A stretch of DNA of 64,000 bases from a virus. The stretch is taken from positions 1-64,000 of IMG/VR virus record IMGVR_UViG_3300045051_000081; one strand, written 5' to 3'. A model generated the notes under the pieces. The model was given only the letters and a program-made list of their open reading frames with translations, searched no databases and was not told the origin of the DNA. Both the position numbers and the translations under genes were made by a program. Positions 7,374-18,300 of this stretch are shown piece after piece. Each line of letters opens with the position of its first letter. Within the stretch, counting starts at the first letter, position 1.

Positions 7374-8935
7374 GCGATCTCCGGCTCATCCTCCGAGGTG
7401 CCTTCCACTAGCTCTTGTATCTTCTCCAGTAACTCATCCACCTCTGGTACGATCTCCGCCTCGTGACGCTTGATCGGTCCCCAATGATCCTTGAGAACAC
7501 GAAGCCCCACCGCTGTGCTCATCACCGCGAACGCGGGACAGTATTTCGCGAGCCACTGATAAGCCGCTCCGTCACCGGAACCGTAGACATTCAGGTTGTT
7601 TGCGGTGGGATAAATCCCCTCGCTGAAGATATCCAGAAACCCATTGGGATCTGCCCAGTACTCGTGGAATAGCTCCTCGATGTACGAGGACGAGTTGTGG
7701 AAGTTCCAGCTAGACTGGAACAGTCCCGCTTCACACGTATCACTTGACGTGTTGCTGGCCGACATGTCGCGGCCCTCGCAGTACTTGCCCGAGGATTCAC
7801 GCATCCCCAGACCTATCAGTAATACGAAGAGATGCCGGATACGCTCGCGCGAGGTGCCGTTGTTCATGTCTTCGTTATCGAACTGATCCGCGTACCACTC
7901 CATGGCGTCCTTATCTGGACTACCCAGTGGCTTAGCCATCGCCTGCGCAGACGCCTTGCCGGTCTGGAACATCTGCATGGCCACCGCGAAGCACATGGCC
8001 ATCCCGGAGATGTATCCGGGATAGGACGTGCCTCGGCCCTCCCACTCGTAGTCGTCCAAGCCAGATGCCACCACCAGCCTATCGATGTCCGACATCATCT
8101 CCACCGTGATGCCACTGTTGCCGTTGGCCATGCGCGTATCGAGAGCGTCCACCTCGGCCCATGTCATCGGGCCAACAACACCATCCGCGCCTAGCTCGCA
8201 CGCCGCTTGGAACGCACGTACCTGTGTATCCGTAATAGAACCAAAATCACCATCCGCCGGTATCCCCAGTGATCGCTGCAGCCGCGCCACAGCTTCCCCT
8301 TGATCACCCTTCTTAAGAGTAGGATGCGAATCAACGTCAGGCCCCGGCCCTTCCGGCGGGGGCTCTGTGACTGGAGGCCTGTCGGGTTGCTGGCCCGCCT
8401 GCTCGTCAGCGAGACCCTCGGCGATTGCCACGCAGATCTCGGAGAATCTGTCGTGATATATGTCCACATCTGCGTGCGAATTGACGAAGCATACCTCCAC
8501 TAGGACGGCTACTTCGTTGGTGTTGTTCAGGAAGGCGAAGTTCCCTGACTTGGGACCACGATTTTTCAGTCCAGAAGCGGTACATATTTTGTCCACCACC
8601 CTGTCAGCGACCTTCTGGCCCGCCGAAGAAGCATAGAACACTTCGCTACCCACCGGACCACTAGGCTGGGGGTCTGTACTATTGAAGTGGATGCTCACGT
8701 CTAGGTCGTGATTGCCCTGTGCATTGTGGTAGTCACAGATGCGATCAAGGTTCTCGTCCTGAGATTTGCTGACCGTATCCTCGTAGGTGACCACATCCAC
8801 GTCCATCGAGCGCAGCACTGCCGCTACCTCGTTGACGACCTTCACCGCTTCAGTGTGCTCGTGGATGCCCCAAGGGGATGGGCCTACAGCACCAGAGATA
8901 TACTTCCCGTGGCCTGAACTGATGACGATCTTCAT
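7370..8935 (-). CDS. Modular endolysin: N-acetylmuramoyl-L-alanine amidase plus peptidoglycan-binding domain
   Basis: 521 aa. Residues 1-175 are an Amidase_3 domain, a zinc enzyme cutting the bond between muramic acid and the stem peptide. The metal/catalytic residues are visible as H9 (SSGHG), E26 or E29, H83 (SIHFN) and E147 (LVEVCF). A Pro-rich linker (about 180-200) leads to a PG_binding_1 domain (about 204-265; KKGDQGEAVARLQRSLG, then DGVVGPMTW). The last 230 residues form a separate domain with GLGMRESSGKYCEGRD and AGLFQSSWNFHN. This is reminiscent of a lysozyme or transglycosylase-type fold with a Glu in M-R-E-S-S; a second muralytic activity is possible. It is coupled to the downstream membrane gene. 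No signal peptide is present, so release needs a holin. Confidence 0.9.
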   Translation of the reverse strand: MKIVISSGHGKYISGAVGPSPWGIHEHTEAVKVVNEVAAVLRSMDVDVVTYEDTVSKSQDENLDRICDYHNAQGNHDLDVSIHFNSTDPQPSGPVGSEVFYASSAGQKVADRVVDKICTASGLKNRGPKSGNFAFLNNTNEVAVLVEVCFVNSHADVDIYHDRFSEICVAIAEGLADEQAGQQPDRPPVTEPPPEGPGPDVDSHPTLKKGDQGEAVARLQRSLGIPADGDFGSITDTQVRAFQAACELGADGVVGPMTWAEVDALDTRMANGNSGITVEMMSDIDRLVVASGLDDYEWEGRGTSYPGYISGMAMCFAVAMQMFQTGKASAQAMAKPLGSPDKDAMEWYADQFDNEDMNNGTSRERIRHLFVLLIGLGMRESSGKYCEGRDMSASNTSSDTCEAGLFQSSWNFHNSSSYIEELFHEYWADPNGFLDIFSEGIYPTANNLNVYGSGDGAAYQWLAKYCPAFAVMSTAVGLRVLKDHWGPIKRHEAEIVPEVDELLEKIQELVEGTSEDEPEIA

Positions 8936-8981
8936 GGGGCACCTCCCGAATCACGGCGTCATCTTACCACGCATAGGATAG

Positions 8982-9086
8982 CTACCCATCGAGCAACCAG
9001 ATGGCTGCCAGCGTCAGGACGACAGTGATCACCACGATTGCCGCACCCCAGAGCAGGTCATGCTCCCCGTCATAGTCCATGTTCAT
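8982..9086 (-). CDS. Tiny membrane protein
   Basis: 34 aa. An acidic N-terminus (MNMDYDGEHD) is followed by one hydrophobic helix (LWGAAIVVITVVLTLAAIWL). The start overlaps the preceding frame by ATGA. It is the third of three coupled tiny membrane genes just upstream of the endolysin. A holin or antiholin role is plausible but unproven. Confidence 0.55.
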   Translation of the reverse strand: MNMDYDGEHDLLWGAAIVVITVVLTLAAIWLLDG

Positions 9087-9199
9087 GGGTCAGGAACCGT
9101 CTCCCAAGCACCGCTAAAGTACCCGTAGGTGGCCAAGATCAAGAGCACCAAGAACGCAACCGCCGCGATGGTCACGGCCATCCTTGTCTGCCTGTCCAT
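9083..9199 (-). CDS. Tiny membrane protein
   Basis: 38 aa with a basic N-terminus (MDRQTRM), one hydrophobic helix (AVTIAAVAFLVLLILATYGY) and a short outside tail. It overlaps the preceding gene by one base (TGATG) and the next by four (ATGA). Its topology (N-in, C-out) fits a pinholin-sized protein; this is inference. Confidence 0.55.
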   Translation of the reverse strand: MDRQTRMAVTIAAVAFLVLLILATYGYFSGAWETVPDP

Positions 9200-9378
9200 C
9201 ACCTGATGGGGCTTCCATAGACACTAAGACCTAGGATGCCGGTGAGGATGAACAGGACGAGCCAGCTACCAAACGGCCCCCATGTACCGAGACGATCTCC
9301 ACTCCAAGGGCTTATGCCAAAAATACCGAAGATCCCAACCAGCACGTAGATCAACCAGAACCAGATGTTGGCACCCAT
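9199..9378 (-). CDS. Two-span membrane protein, holin candidate
   Basis: 59 aa with AAGGGAG upstream of the start. There are two hydrophobic helices (IWFWLIYVLVGIFGIFGI and FGSWLVLFILTGILGLSVYG) joined by a short loop (SPWSGDRLGTWGP). Two-helix proteins of this size next to an endolysin are commonly holins. It heads a three-gene coupled cassette of membrane proteins. Confidence 0.6.
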   Translation of the reverse strand: MGANIWFWLIYVLVGIFGIFGISPWSGDRLGTWGPFGSWLVLFILTGILGLSVYGSPIR

Positions 9379-9426
9379 AGTCGTCTCCCTTGACCGTTAG
9401 CCTCCGATGTATTACATTTGGTATAT

Positions 9427-9510
9427 GGCCTAGGTGAACTGCTCTGAAACACAGCGCCCTAGGGGAAGCAATTCCTGCACTGGGTACGGGACGAGAAGCG
9501 CACCTAGGCC
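9427..9510. other. Long-range 10-bp inverted repeat at the end of the 1944-aa gene
   Basis: GGCCTAGGTG (9427-9436) and CACCTAGGCC (9501-9510) are perfect complements separated by 64 bases. The second arm touches the stop codon of the large virion gene. The element could be a transcription end or RNA-processing structure separating virion genes from the lysis cassette. No T tract was seen. Confidence 0.5.
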
Positions 9511-12500
9511 TACTCCTCCTCATTGTTGACGAGACCCTTTATTACCCCCGCCGCGCCAACAACTGGCGGCACCGTGAAGTAGGCAAAGCCCGCCGGATTC
9601 GGCCTCGGTCGGGTCGGCTGCAAGCCCATCTGCCCCTCCTCCTCCCCCGCCACCTTCTCGTAAGTCTTGTGCCCAGAAGCAGTGTGCTCGTCTGACACCT
9701 TACGCAGTTGCTCACGCGACATCGCTGGCATCCGCTCCAGACCGGGAAACATATTCTCATGCGGCTCAAGCCGCCTTCGGATGCGATCCCACTCCAGCCA
9801 CTGTGAGGGGAACAGGTTTAAGCCCTGCTGCGTGGCAAGCCGCTGGTTCCAATCGAGTGCGCGGCGATACGCTTCGCCCATGACCTTGACGTGGCTTGGC
9901 TCAGACGGCCACTGCGCATTGGCCAGATGCGGCGGCACATTCGGACTGATCTCACCCTTCCGCGTGCGGAGCTTTAAGTTCTGCTCGTTGCCGACATATT
10001 CGAGCTTCATCTTAGTCAGGAAGCCCTCGCCACCAGAAGCTTGCCTGAGTTGGCGATAATTCCTGACCGGACGGTCCTCGTTATTATCATTCCAACGATC
10101 AACAGCACGCTTCTCAAACGCTCTCTGCTCAGCCCTGTTCTTGAAAAGCCTGCCGGTACGCTCGAACTCGTTGACCATGTGCCGGTCGATTGCCGAGATA
10201 CCGGCATGCATCGGATCCTGCCATACGCCACCGAACGAGCCCGTCTTCATCGCCGTCCCCTTCACCTGAGACGTGAGCCGTTCGACATAGCTGGGCCAAT
10301 CCTCTGTAGCCGTCTTGGTAAACCACTGCGGGTGTTGCTCCCACATCTGTGCCAACTCAGCGATGCGGGTGTAGTCAGTCGAGCCGCGCACACCGAGGCC
10401 GCCCCTCGATTCAGCATCGATACCGAGCATGTTGGCGATGTTATTGCTGGCCGCCAGCCGTTCTTCCTGAGAAACCGCGTCACCGACCTTCCATGGGATG
10501 GAATTAGCCAGTTGTTGACGTAATCCCGGCTCGCGCATGCGCAGGATCGACTGCGTAAGCTGGTTGGGGAATAACGGATTATTGGGCGAGGTCATACCGA
10601 ACATCAGCCCCGACCATGTCCGCTCGGGGGACACCGGCTGTGCCACATCCATCGAGCGCATCAGCTTCTGATGCAGCGGGATATGCAACTCACGCGGAAT
10701 ACGGGATGGATCGATGCCGTCTGCCTTCATCCGCAGCATATCGTAGTAGGTGAACTGACCCTCCAATCCACCGGGGATATTGAAGGGCGTGTTATCACTG
10801 TATCTGAACGCCGTGGCTGGCGACTCCGGCCCCAGCCTTTCAACACCGAAGTGCTTGCCGACCTCCGCAAACTCCTGCGGAGTCCACTCCGCCGGTCCCT
10901 TGCCGCGATAGGTAAACGGCATGTTGTCTAGTGTGCTCATCGAGCCGCGCAGTTCCGGGTTGCCCAATAGCATCGGCACCTCGGGTGCTTTGACTGCCTC
11001 GGCTGGCGCAGCCTGCGTATCCTTGTACTCAGACCTGTACTCTGGCCCCTCGTACTCCGACTTGTAGATCTTCGCATCGTTGAACGGCTTCTCACCCGGC
11101 TTGAGCCTCCGGTTCTTATCGATCATCTGGTTCTGGCGCTTGATATCCTCTGTCTCCCACGAGGCCCTAGACGGAAGCGTACTGTCGGCGCGTGTCTGCA
11201 CGTTGCGCGCCTCGGTTTCTCCAGCCTGTGCCTTGTAGATGCGGTGGCGCACGACCCGAATCATATTCTGCTTCTCTTGCAGACTTGCCGCATCCCAGTC
11301 CACGCCACTACGCTTGGCCATATTCTGGGCGATAGTCTCGACCTCAGAGTTCTTCAACGGAAGCTGTCGCGGGTTGGAACCGGGCGCAAAACCCTCGCGC
11401 TCCTGAATGGCATGCTGGATCTCATGCAGCAGCATGTCGCGCGCACCTACGTCGCTCGCGAACTGCTTCTCAAACAGATCGCCCATCCCGCCACGCTCAT
11501 ACGTGGGAGCCCTGACCTCTATCTCTCCTGCTCTCCCAAATCTCTTTTGGTTCTTGGTCGGCGGCGTGTAGCTAGCCCCCGGCTTGATCCCCTCGCCTAC
11601 CTCCAGACTGGTCCGCATATTCCGTAGCCACGGATAAGCCTCGTAGAGCGCCGGATGATGGAAGACCTCCTCCAGCCTTTTGTTAGGCCTGAACCCAGTA
11701 TCGCGTGAGGCTCCCCCTTGCCCCCCTTCAACACGCTCACTTGGGGCCTCCGGGATGACCCGCGACTCCGCATCGGAGATCTCGAACTTGGGTTTTCCTT
11801 CTGAGCCAAACTCCCACCCCGTCCTATTACGGATGGTCGCGTGCGGGACGCCTGCGGCAAGCATCTTCTCTGCCTCTGCCAGCATCCCCTTGTTTGCAGT
11901 CAAAGCACCGCGCCCACCGAAGACACCAATACCGGGCTTCGGAAACGGCGCATTGGCCCCGTACAGCATCAACGCGGCTGCCGCACCAGCAGGCATCTCC
12001 TCGGGAGGAGGCCCACCGTAGGGCATGTCTTCCTGACTGCCAGCGTACTCACCCCTGCGCTGCAGATCGCCAGCGGCATGCGTGAACTGTTCAGGCGCAC
12101 CCAGTAATCCCTTGCCCATCTCCTTGAGCACATACGTAGGAAGCGTCTCACCTTCCTTGTTGACCTTGGGTGCCGGGATGTCCTGCACAGGAGTAGTCGA
12201 GGTAACGGTGGAGCCTGCAGTTGCGCTCAGGCCGCCGGGGGTATTCCTTCGCTTCAACTCGGCATCAAGTGGATCAGGCTCACTCGAATCAGCGTTGACA
12301 CCGCCGCCGTCAGCGCGGCGATATGCAGCCCGCAGCCCACCCTTGTAGCCGGGGCGACGATCCTCGATGTTGATCGATGCTGGTGCGTTCTCGATGAACT
12401 GCGACCATGCCTTGTCGTTGAGAGGCACACGCGGATAGAACTCCTGCGCTGCGGCGATGGTGTCTTGGTTCTTGGCCAGCGCCCGCGCCACTTCCTCCTT

Positions 12501-15344
12501 GAACTCTGGACTATCGACTGGATAAGGAACCGAACCGCCGTTCTGATACCTTACTTTCCTCTTCGCTTGAGCAGACCGGCGAGCGAGCGATGATCTTTCG
12601 CGCGCCTCAACAGCACGCGCTTTATTTCGGGCCTTGATTCCTTCGCGGCCAAGCGGGCGTACCGTTCCGCCACTTGCATAGCCCGCTGGTGCTGGCTGGT
12701 CATGTCTGTCCGGTTCTCCTGCTATCGGGGTACGAGCAGCACGCCCCGCATACATCCGCATCGTTCGCAAGAACGCGATGTTCTCTTGTGGCGTGGTCTT
12801 GCCAAGGAGGTAGTGCCCCTTCGCTGGGTCAACCATGCCCTCCACAATCAGATCCTGTACCGACTTGATGCCAGCATCACGCATGGCCTTGACTTGGCCT
12901 GCACTTAGGAACCCCACCACGGCTCCCAGCGGCCCGCCAGCAATCCCACCCGTCGCTCCGCCAAATATATGAAGCATCTTCGACAGTCTGCTCCCCTGCA
13001 GACCAAAGTGCCTCATCGCGTACAGATCTTGCGCGGTGTTTGATCCACCGGGAATCTTGGTGGCGTCAATGCTCATCTTGGCGCGACGCATGTCTCGCGC
13101 GATCAACTGCATGGTGTTGATCTGTTCTGGCGTGAAGCCAAACTCACGCAGAGCCGCACCGTTCTGACGAATAAACGACTGGAATTGATCCGCCCGCAGG
13201 ACGTTGATCTCGGTTGTACCGGCAGCAGTATTGGATACCAGCTTGTTGGTGATCCAATCCGAGATCGCCCTACGCGCACCATCGCGCGCCTCTGGCGTAG
13301 TCAGCCTCGCCATCACATTCCGCGCATCAGCAACCGCAGTCTTGCTGCCAAAGATGCTGCCAAGGAGCTTGGAGATATCTTCCTTATCCCTCAGCCCCAT
13401 AAGGTCGCCGAAGATGCCCTCGTTTCCCCGCTTGCTGACAGCCGCACGCTGAGCCGCCGCTTCCTTGGTGACGACCGGAACATTGGCCGTGGCTTGCCTT
13501 GATGCCAGCGTCGATTGCTCAAGCTCGTCCAGCCGCCGCGCCAGCGCACCGCCATCACGCTCAGCCACAGCACGCAGCGCATGCTGCTTGCTGTTCGCCC
13601 AACTCCTCAGACTGGTAGGATTGATATTGCCGTTCACATCAGTGGCACGAGCCCGCAAATCAGCGACCAGCGCCTCGGTCACCTCCTGCAACCCGCCTCC
13701 GGGACGACCTTGGGTCGCACGCAAGTAGGCGTTGACGGTGTCGTAGCCCTTGGGACCACTAGGAATGATCCTCCCCGGCACAGCAGAGGGGGTCATCTTC
13801 TGCTCGCCGCCCTGCCCCGGCTTCACGATGCCTTGGACCGGCTCCGTCTTGAAGATCGCCGACCGTTCCTTGGTCGCTGCTGTTGCTGCAGCCAGACGTT
13901 CTGCCGCATCCGCACCCATGGCAGCTTGCCCCGGTCCTGCCGGAACACCCGCTTCAAACGGAGCAACAGCCGACTGCTCTACGGCTGTCCGCAATTCAGC
14001 CATACGCCCATAGGCTTTGGTGGGACCACGCGCGCGCATCTCCGCCCGCATCTCATCCGAGATAAGACTACGCAGCGACCGCATTTCTGCGAACGAAACG
14101 ACGGGGGTATATTGTCCGATAACTCCCTGAATGCGCCTCTCAGCATCCGTAATAGTCTCAGCGTCAGCCAGCGTCATGCCATTCCGAAGACGGAAATCTG
14201 CGTTGATCACCGGATCAGCATTGACCGAGAGCCTTCCTTGCGGATCGATACCCTCCCACAGCCTGCTCGCAGCATTGCGTGACGCAGTGTTGGCCTCGGT
14301 TAGCTCACGCTGAAAAACCTGCCCGGAAATATCCGGGGTAAAGCCGGTGCCACCTGCCGCTCGATCTGCTCGCTGCGCCCGTTCCGCTGCTACTCGTGCC
14401 GCTTCTTCGGCTCGCGCTACTGCTGTTCTCTCCGCTGACTCGGCAATGGCATCCTCAACTCGCATCCGCTCCCTGATATTGTTGGCAACCTCCTCAGGAT
14501 TACCGGGTGTCTCCGTCGTCTCCAGCGCACGCTGCCTTGCCGCAGCCTGCTCTGCCCGCCGCTCCTGAAACGGAGCCTGCGCCTTCGTCTGCACACCACG
14601 CTCCAACTGCCCCAGTCCATAGTTGCCCGAGGCTTGGAACGTCGTCGGCTCTGAACCGGGAATGATCTCCTCGACATCGGCAAGCTTGGTCCGTACCTGC
14701 TCCGGGGTCTCCTTCCCTTCCTTCGCAGCCTGCTTCAATGCCAACCCGGCTTGCGTCTCCTGCCCCTCTTTGGTGTACAGCCGCCCCTCATCCGCAAGCG
14801 AACCAGCCTTCGGCTCTGCAGTCTTTGTCTTGTAGGGGAGAGGCTTGCCAATTTGCTTGAGCCCAAGACCGGGGGTCGCTAGCTGCGCAGCAAACTCTGA
14901 GTATTCCTTGGGAACGCCGAGCCTTTGCTCACCGGGCTCACCAATGACAGCACGATACGCAGCGTTGATCGGCGAGCCGATGTAACCAAGCGCACCGAAG
15001 CCTACATTACCGAGACCCCAGAGCAGATTGCCCTCATCCCCCTCCTTGCCAGTCCGCGTGACAGCCTGTTTCAGTTGTCCGAGGCCCCTACCTACTTGGT
15101 TCTGCGCCTCCTGCCGCATCTCCGTATAGATCTCGGGGTAATCCAGAACAGTCGTGTTCGTTCGCGTGGGCTCTGGCTTCTCTCCCGGCTGCAACGCTCG
15201 CTTACGCTCCCATGGCGGAATCCTGTCCTCTTCCTCCGGGGTAAGAGGCTTGGCATCGCTGGGGCGTACCGTGACCCTCGCCGGAGCCTGCGCAGGCTGC
15301 TGCGGGCGTTCCCATGGAGGGATTCTATCGGGATCGTCAGCCAT
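9510..15344 (-). CDS. Giant virion/ejection polyvalent protein with zincin-like motif
   Basis: 1944 aa, starting at the ATG that overlaps the previous stop (TTG one codon earlier is an alternative). The N-terminus has two DRIPPWER repeats. A large helical Ala/Arg/Glu-rich region follows (about 190-900). GG-x-V motifs appear (YASGGTVRP, RYQNGGSVPYP). Around residues 1240-1400 there is a metallopeptidase-like HEIQHAIQEREGF motif with further conserved residues, as in large polyvalent protein-associated domains. The C-terminal 400 residues hold another polyvalent-type domain (MTSPNNPLFPNQL, AGISAIDRHMVNEF). Such proteins are packaged in virions and enter the cell with the DNA. It is the last structural gene before lysis. 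Peptidase activity is inferred from HExxH only. Confidence 0.75.
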   Translation of the reverse strand: MADDPDRIPPWERPQQPAQAPARVTVRPSDAKPLTPEEEDRIPPWERKRALQPGEKPEPTRTNTTVLDYPEIYTEMRQEAQNQVGRGLGQLKQAVTRTGKEGDEGNLLWGLGNVGFGALGYIGSPINAAYRAVIGEPGEQRLGVPKEYSEFAAQLATPGLGLKQIGKPLPYKTKTAEPKAGSLADEGRLYTKEGQETQAGLALKQAAKEGKETPEQVRTKLADVEEIIPGSEPTTFQASGNYGLGQLERGVQTKAQAPFQERRAEQAAARQRALETTETPGNPEEVANNIRERMRVEDAIAESAERTAVARAEEAARVAAERAQRADRAAGGTGFTPDISGQVFQRELTEANTASRNAASRLWEGIDPQGRLSVNADPVINADFRLRNGMTLADAETITDAERRIQGVIGQYTPVVSFAEMRSLRSLISDEMRAEMRARGPTKAYGRMAELRTAVEQSAVAPFEAGVPAGPGQAAMGADAAERLAAATAATKERSAIFKTEPVQGIVKPGQGGEQKMTPSAVPGRIIPSGPKGYDTVNAYLRATQGRPGGGLQEVTEALVADLRARATDVNGNINPTSLRSWANSKQHALRAVAERDGGALARRLDELEQSTLASRQATANVPVVTKEAAAQRAAVSKRGNEGIFGDLMGLRDKEDISKLLGSIFGSKTAVADARNVMARLTTPEARDGARRAISDWITNKLVSNTAAGTTEINVLRADQFQSFIRQNGAALREFGFTPEQINTMQLIARDMRRAKMSIDATKIPGGSNTAQDLYAMRHFGLQGSRLSKMLHIFGGATGGIAGGPLGAVVGFLSAGQVKAMRDAGIKSVQDLIVEGMVDPAKGHYLLGKTTPQENIAFLRTMRMYAGRAARTPIAGEPDRHDQPAPAGYASGGTVRPLGREGIKARNKARAVEARERSSLARRSAQAKRKVRYQNGGSVPYPVDSPEFKEEVARALAKNQDTIAAAQEFYPRVPLNDKAWSQFIENAPASINIEDRRPGYKGGLRAAYRRADGGGVNADSSEPDPLDAELKRRNTPGGLSATAGSTVTSTTPVQDIPAPKVNKEGETLPTYVLKEMGKGLLGAPEQFTHAAGDLQRRGEYAGSQEDMPYGGPPPEEMPAGAAAALMLYGANAPFPKPGIGVFGGRGALTANKGMLAEAEKMLAAGVPHATIRNRTGWEFGSEGKPKFEISDAESRVIPEAPSERVEGGQGGASRDTGFRPNKRLEEVFHHPALYEAYPWLRNMRTSLEVGEGIKPGASYTPPTKNQKRFGRAGEIEVRAPTYERGGMGDLFEKQFASDVGARDMLLHEIQHAIQEREGFAPGSNPRQLPLKNSEVETIAQNMAKRSGVDWDAASLQEKQNMIRVVRHRIYKAQAGETEARNVQTRADSTLPSRASWETEDIKRQNQMIDKNRRLKPGEKPFNDAKIYKSEYEGPEYRSEYKDTQAAPAEAVKAPEVPMLLGNPELRGSMSTLDNMPFTYRGKGPAEWTPQEFAEVGKHFGVERLGPESPATAFRYSDNTPFNIPGGLEGQFTYYDMLRMKADGIDPSRIPRELHIPLHQKLMRSMDVAQPVSPERTWSGLMFGMTSPNNPLFPNQLTQSILRMREPGLRQQLANSIPWKVGDAVSQEERLAASNNIANMLGIDAESRGGLGVRGSTDYTRIAELAQMWEQHPQWFTKTATEDWPSYVERLTSQVKGTAMKTGSFGGVWQDPMHAGISAIDRHMVNEFERTGRLFKNRAEQRAFEKRAVDRWNDNNEDRPVRNYRQLRQASGGEGFLTKMKLEYVGNEQNLKLRTRKGEISPNVPPHLANAQWPSEPSHVKVMGEAYRRALDWNQRLATQQGLNLFPSQWLEWDRIRRRLEPHENMFPGLERMPAMSREQLRKVSDEHTASGHKTYEKVAGEEEGQMGLQPTRPRPNPAGFAYFTVPPVVGAAGVIKGLVNNEEE

Positions 15345-18300
15345 CAATGGCTCCAGTTCAGCAAGCCTTTACCCCACCGCTTCTCGAACTTCTCAACCGC
15401 CTCAGGATCACTCCCGTATTTCTTGATCCATTCGACTTCAACCGGCGGAATAATCGCCATCCGCGCCTGTGCCGCGTACTTCTCCGGTGGATTGGCGTGA
15501 TTGAAGACCGCTTCAAGCTGGTTCAAATCACCGAAGTACAGTTCCTGATTCCGGGGGTTGGACAGGAAGTCATGCCGCTCCCGCTCGCGTCTGGCTGCTG
15601 CCTCCATGGATGCGATGATCATCCGAGAGCCCTCCACAGTCTGCGAGGCATTGGGGAACGCACGCATTGCTGCTTGGATGATCGGCGCTGCGTTATGCGT
15701 GCCACCACCAGTCGTTCTGGAGGCTTCGAAGCCGCCCATGACACCGGTCTTCTCTGACTGCTCCAGTGAGCCAACCACCGTGGGATCGAAGTACGGCTTC
15801 TGCCCACCAAGCTGCGCGAAGTAGTTGACCCACTGCGCAGCACTCAAACGCTGCTGGTAGCCCGGACCCTGTGCCAAGAACCTCTTCTTGAACTGGTCGT
15901 CAGTCTCGTTGGGCAGGCGCTCCAGTGAAGCCTTCATGTCCGACAGCTTCAATTGCGTTCGATTGCCACCCTCGGCATACTTGCGCGCCTCCTCCATGAT
16001 CTTGTCGTTGCGCTTCTGCGTGGCCGTCACCTGCGGCTTGAGCACCGGTTTGGGGTCGATGATGTACTTGGTGTGCTCCGGGTTATCGGGATCAAGCTCG
16101 ATGGTGCTTTGCAGCGACGGCTTGGCAGGCACTGCATTCGGATCAGGCGCAGGCTTCACCGTGCCTGTAGCGGGCGGCTTCTCACCCGGCTTCCCTGTCA
16201 CTGGCCCTTCCGCTGTGCCCCAGCGGATCTCCATGGTCTTCTGGTTATAGAACTCCGTTCCCTTGATAGGATGAACGCGACCAGTCGGCCTCCACTCTTC
16301 TTTGAGTGCCTTTTGCTTTTCCCAATCCAACCTATCCCTTGCCACCTTCTTCGCATCGTATCCCGGATTGGGCACCTGCGTATCCCACATCCTGCCGTCA
16401 GGATACTGATAGATCAGCGTGGGAAACTCAGTACGTAACGTAGGCTTGTTATCCAGCACATTCTGCGCACGGTTATGCTCGATAGCACCCGCCGCACCAG
16501 CAAGACCCTCACCTACTCCAGTCCCAAGATACGGGCTCTGGCTGCGCAGCATGGCAATGCCAGCCGCTGTCAACGGATTAGTCGCCCAACGCTCAGCGAA
16601 ACTACGCGGTGGCGCACCGGGGATGGCCCGCATCTCGGCAGGACCGTAACCAAGATTAGTGGGATCGTATTGCCGAGGCTGCGGCGTCGTTCTCTTCTGA
16701 CCGCTGACCTCAAGATCGCCCGTGGTGTTAGGACCACCAGCAAGCTGCGTGACGTTGGCTCCCGAGCCAACCGGGGCACCGGGAACGAAGCCGATGGGAG
16801 TACGATCAGGACCGGTGTAACCACTCGCCCTTGCAAGAGCCAGACCGCGCTGCCCCTCGATGCCGTAACGCTCGCGACCTATAGAGGCTGTCTGCGGACC
16901 ACCGGCAAAGCCGACATCACGCCCAGTTCTCGGGTCACGGCTGGCGTTACCCGTCCCATAGTTGATCGGGTTCGCACCTGCCCACAACGAGTCATCAACG
17001 CCCTGCCCTGTGACTGCTCTCGATGCCCGCGTTTGCCAAGGATAGTAGTTGGGATTGTTGACCAGATTCCCGAGAGGCTGACCCTCCTGCACTGCACGAT
17101 CAATCACAGAGGCCTGATACCCCTGCCGTGCCACCGGCTTCACACCCACCTCCGCCGTGGTGTTCGCGTCAAACCTACGCGCTAGCCGAGGATTGTCCTC
17201 TAGCTCGCGCTGCACCCGCTCGCGCGTCAGCACCTGTGGCGCAACCTCAGTCGCCTGATACGGCAGGTTTCCTGCAGGCGAGCCGCGCGGCGGGCCAGTG
17301 AGAGACCTTGGCCCCTCGGTGCCGAGGAAAGGCGCAAGCGGATCGGGAGACGGGATACTTGGCCGCGTGGGGAGTTTGTCCAGCCCGAACCCATCGCGCG
17401 AGGGCGGAGGCCGCTCTCGAACAAGCATCCCTGTGCCCTCTGCAGGGACAGACTGACCCGGTCGGAGCCCCATCCGCTCCCTAAATAGTCGCTCATCTTC
17501 CGGGTTACCGGTGACCGGCGTGCGAGCGGGAACAGCAGGATCACCGCTGTCCAGCGTATCGCCCTTGTCGCCCTCATCATTGGGGCCGCCAGCTTCGAAG
17601 TACCGGATAGGACCAGCCTCGACCGGACCACCATGCTTGAAGAGACCGCCGAACAGCTTGCCAGCCGCACCTCCAATAACGCCACCAATCGGGCCTCCAA
17701 TGGCTGTGCCAGCAACCGAACCAAGCGTTCCGCCAATAGTGCTGCCAGCGGAGCCACTGCTCGCCTGTGGCGCTGTAGTCGGCGAGGCCTGCTGCCCCAT
17801 GCCTGTGCTGGAGGCAGCCGCAAGAGAAGGAATCCTTATGTAGGGCTGCTTGTATCTCGGGATCTTGAACGCCCCGAAGATGTTAGGAGGCTCGTCCTGA
17901 GTGGGCTTCTGCTGGCCTACCTTCTCGATATCGCTGAGCACCTCATCCTTCGTACCGGAGGTCTGAATGCTGGTGTCCTTGCCGTAGGTGTCGTCTCTTC
18001 CACGATCACGCTCGTCACGATCATACTCATCGCCACCACCGCCACCAAACATGCTTCCGAAACGCGAATCATCGTCTACATAGCCGCCGCTGGCGAGACG
18101 CGGAACGGTACCCCCATCCTTGCTGGTGAAGAGCCCACCTATCGCCGAGCCAATGCCCAGCGCCTGCGTCAGCGGGTTAGGCGTCGGCGGCGTGCTGACA
18201 CCGGTCGAGTTCGCCGAGGTGCTGGTCGTCCCTTGGCCCACCGTCCCCGTCAATGGGCCGATACCACCTAGAGCCGCGCCCTCCCAGTTGGCAACTTGGA

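Noticed and set aside
13515-14282. Plus-strand 255-aa frame inside the 1944-aa gene
   Set aside because: Arg/His/Pro-rich composition typical of an antisense shadow, no upstream ribosome site, and full overlap with the real minus-strand gene.
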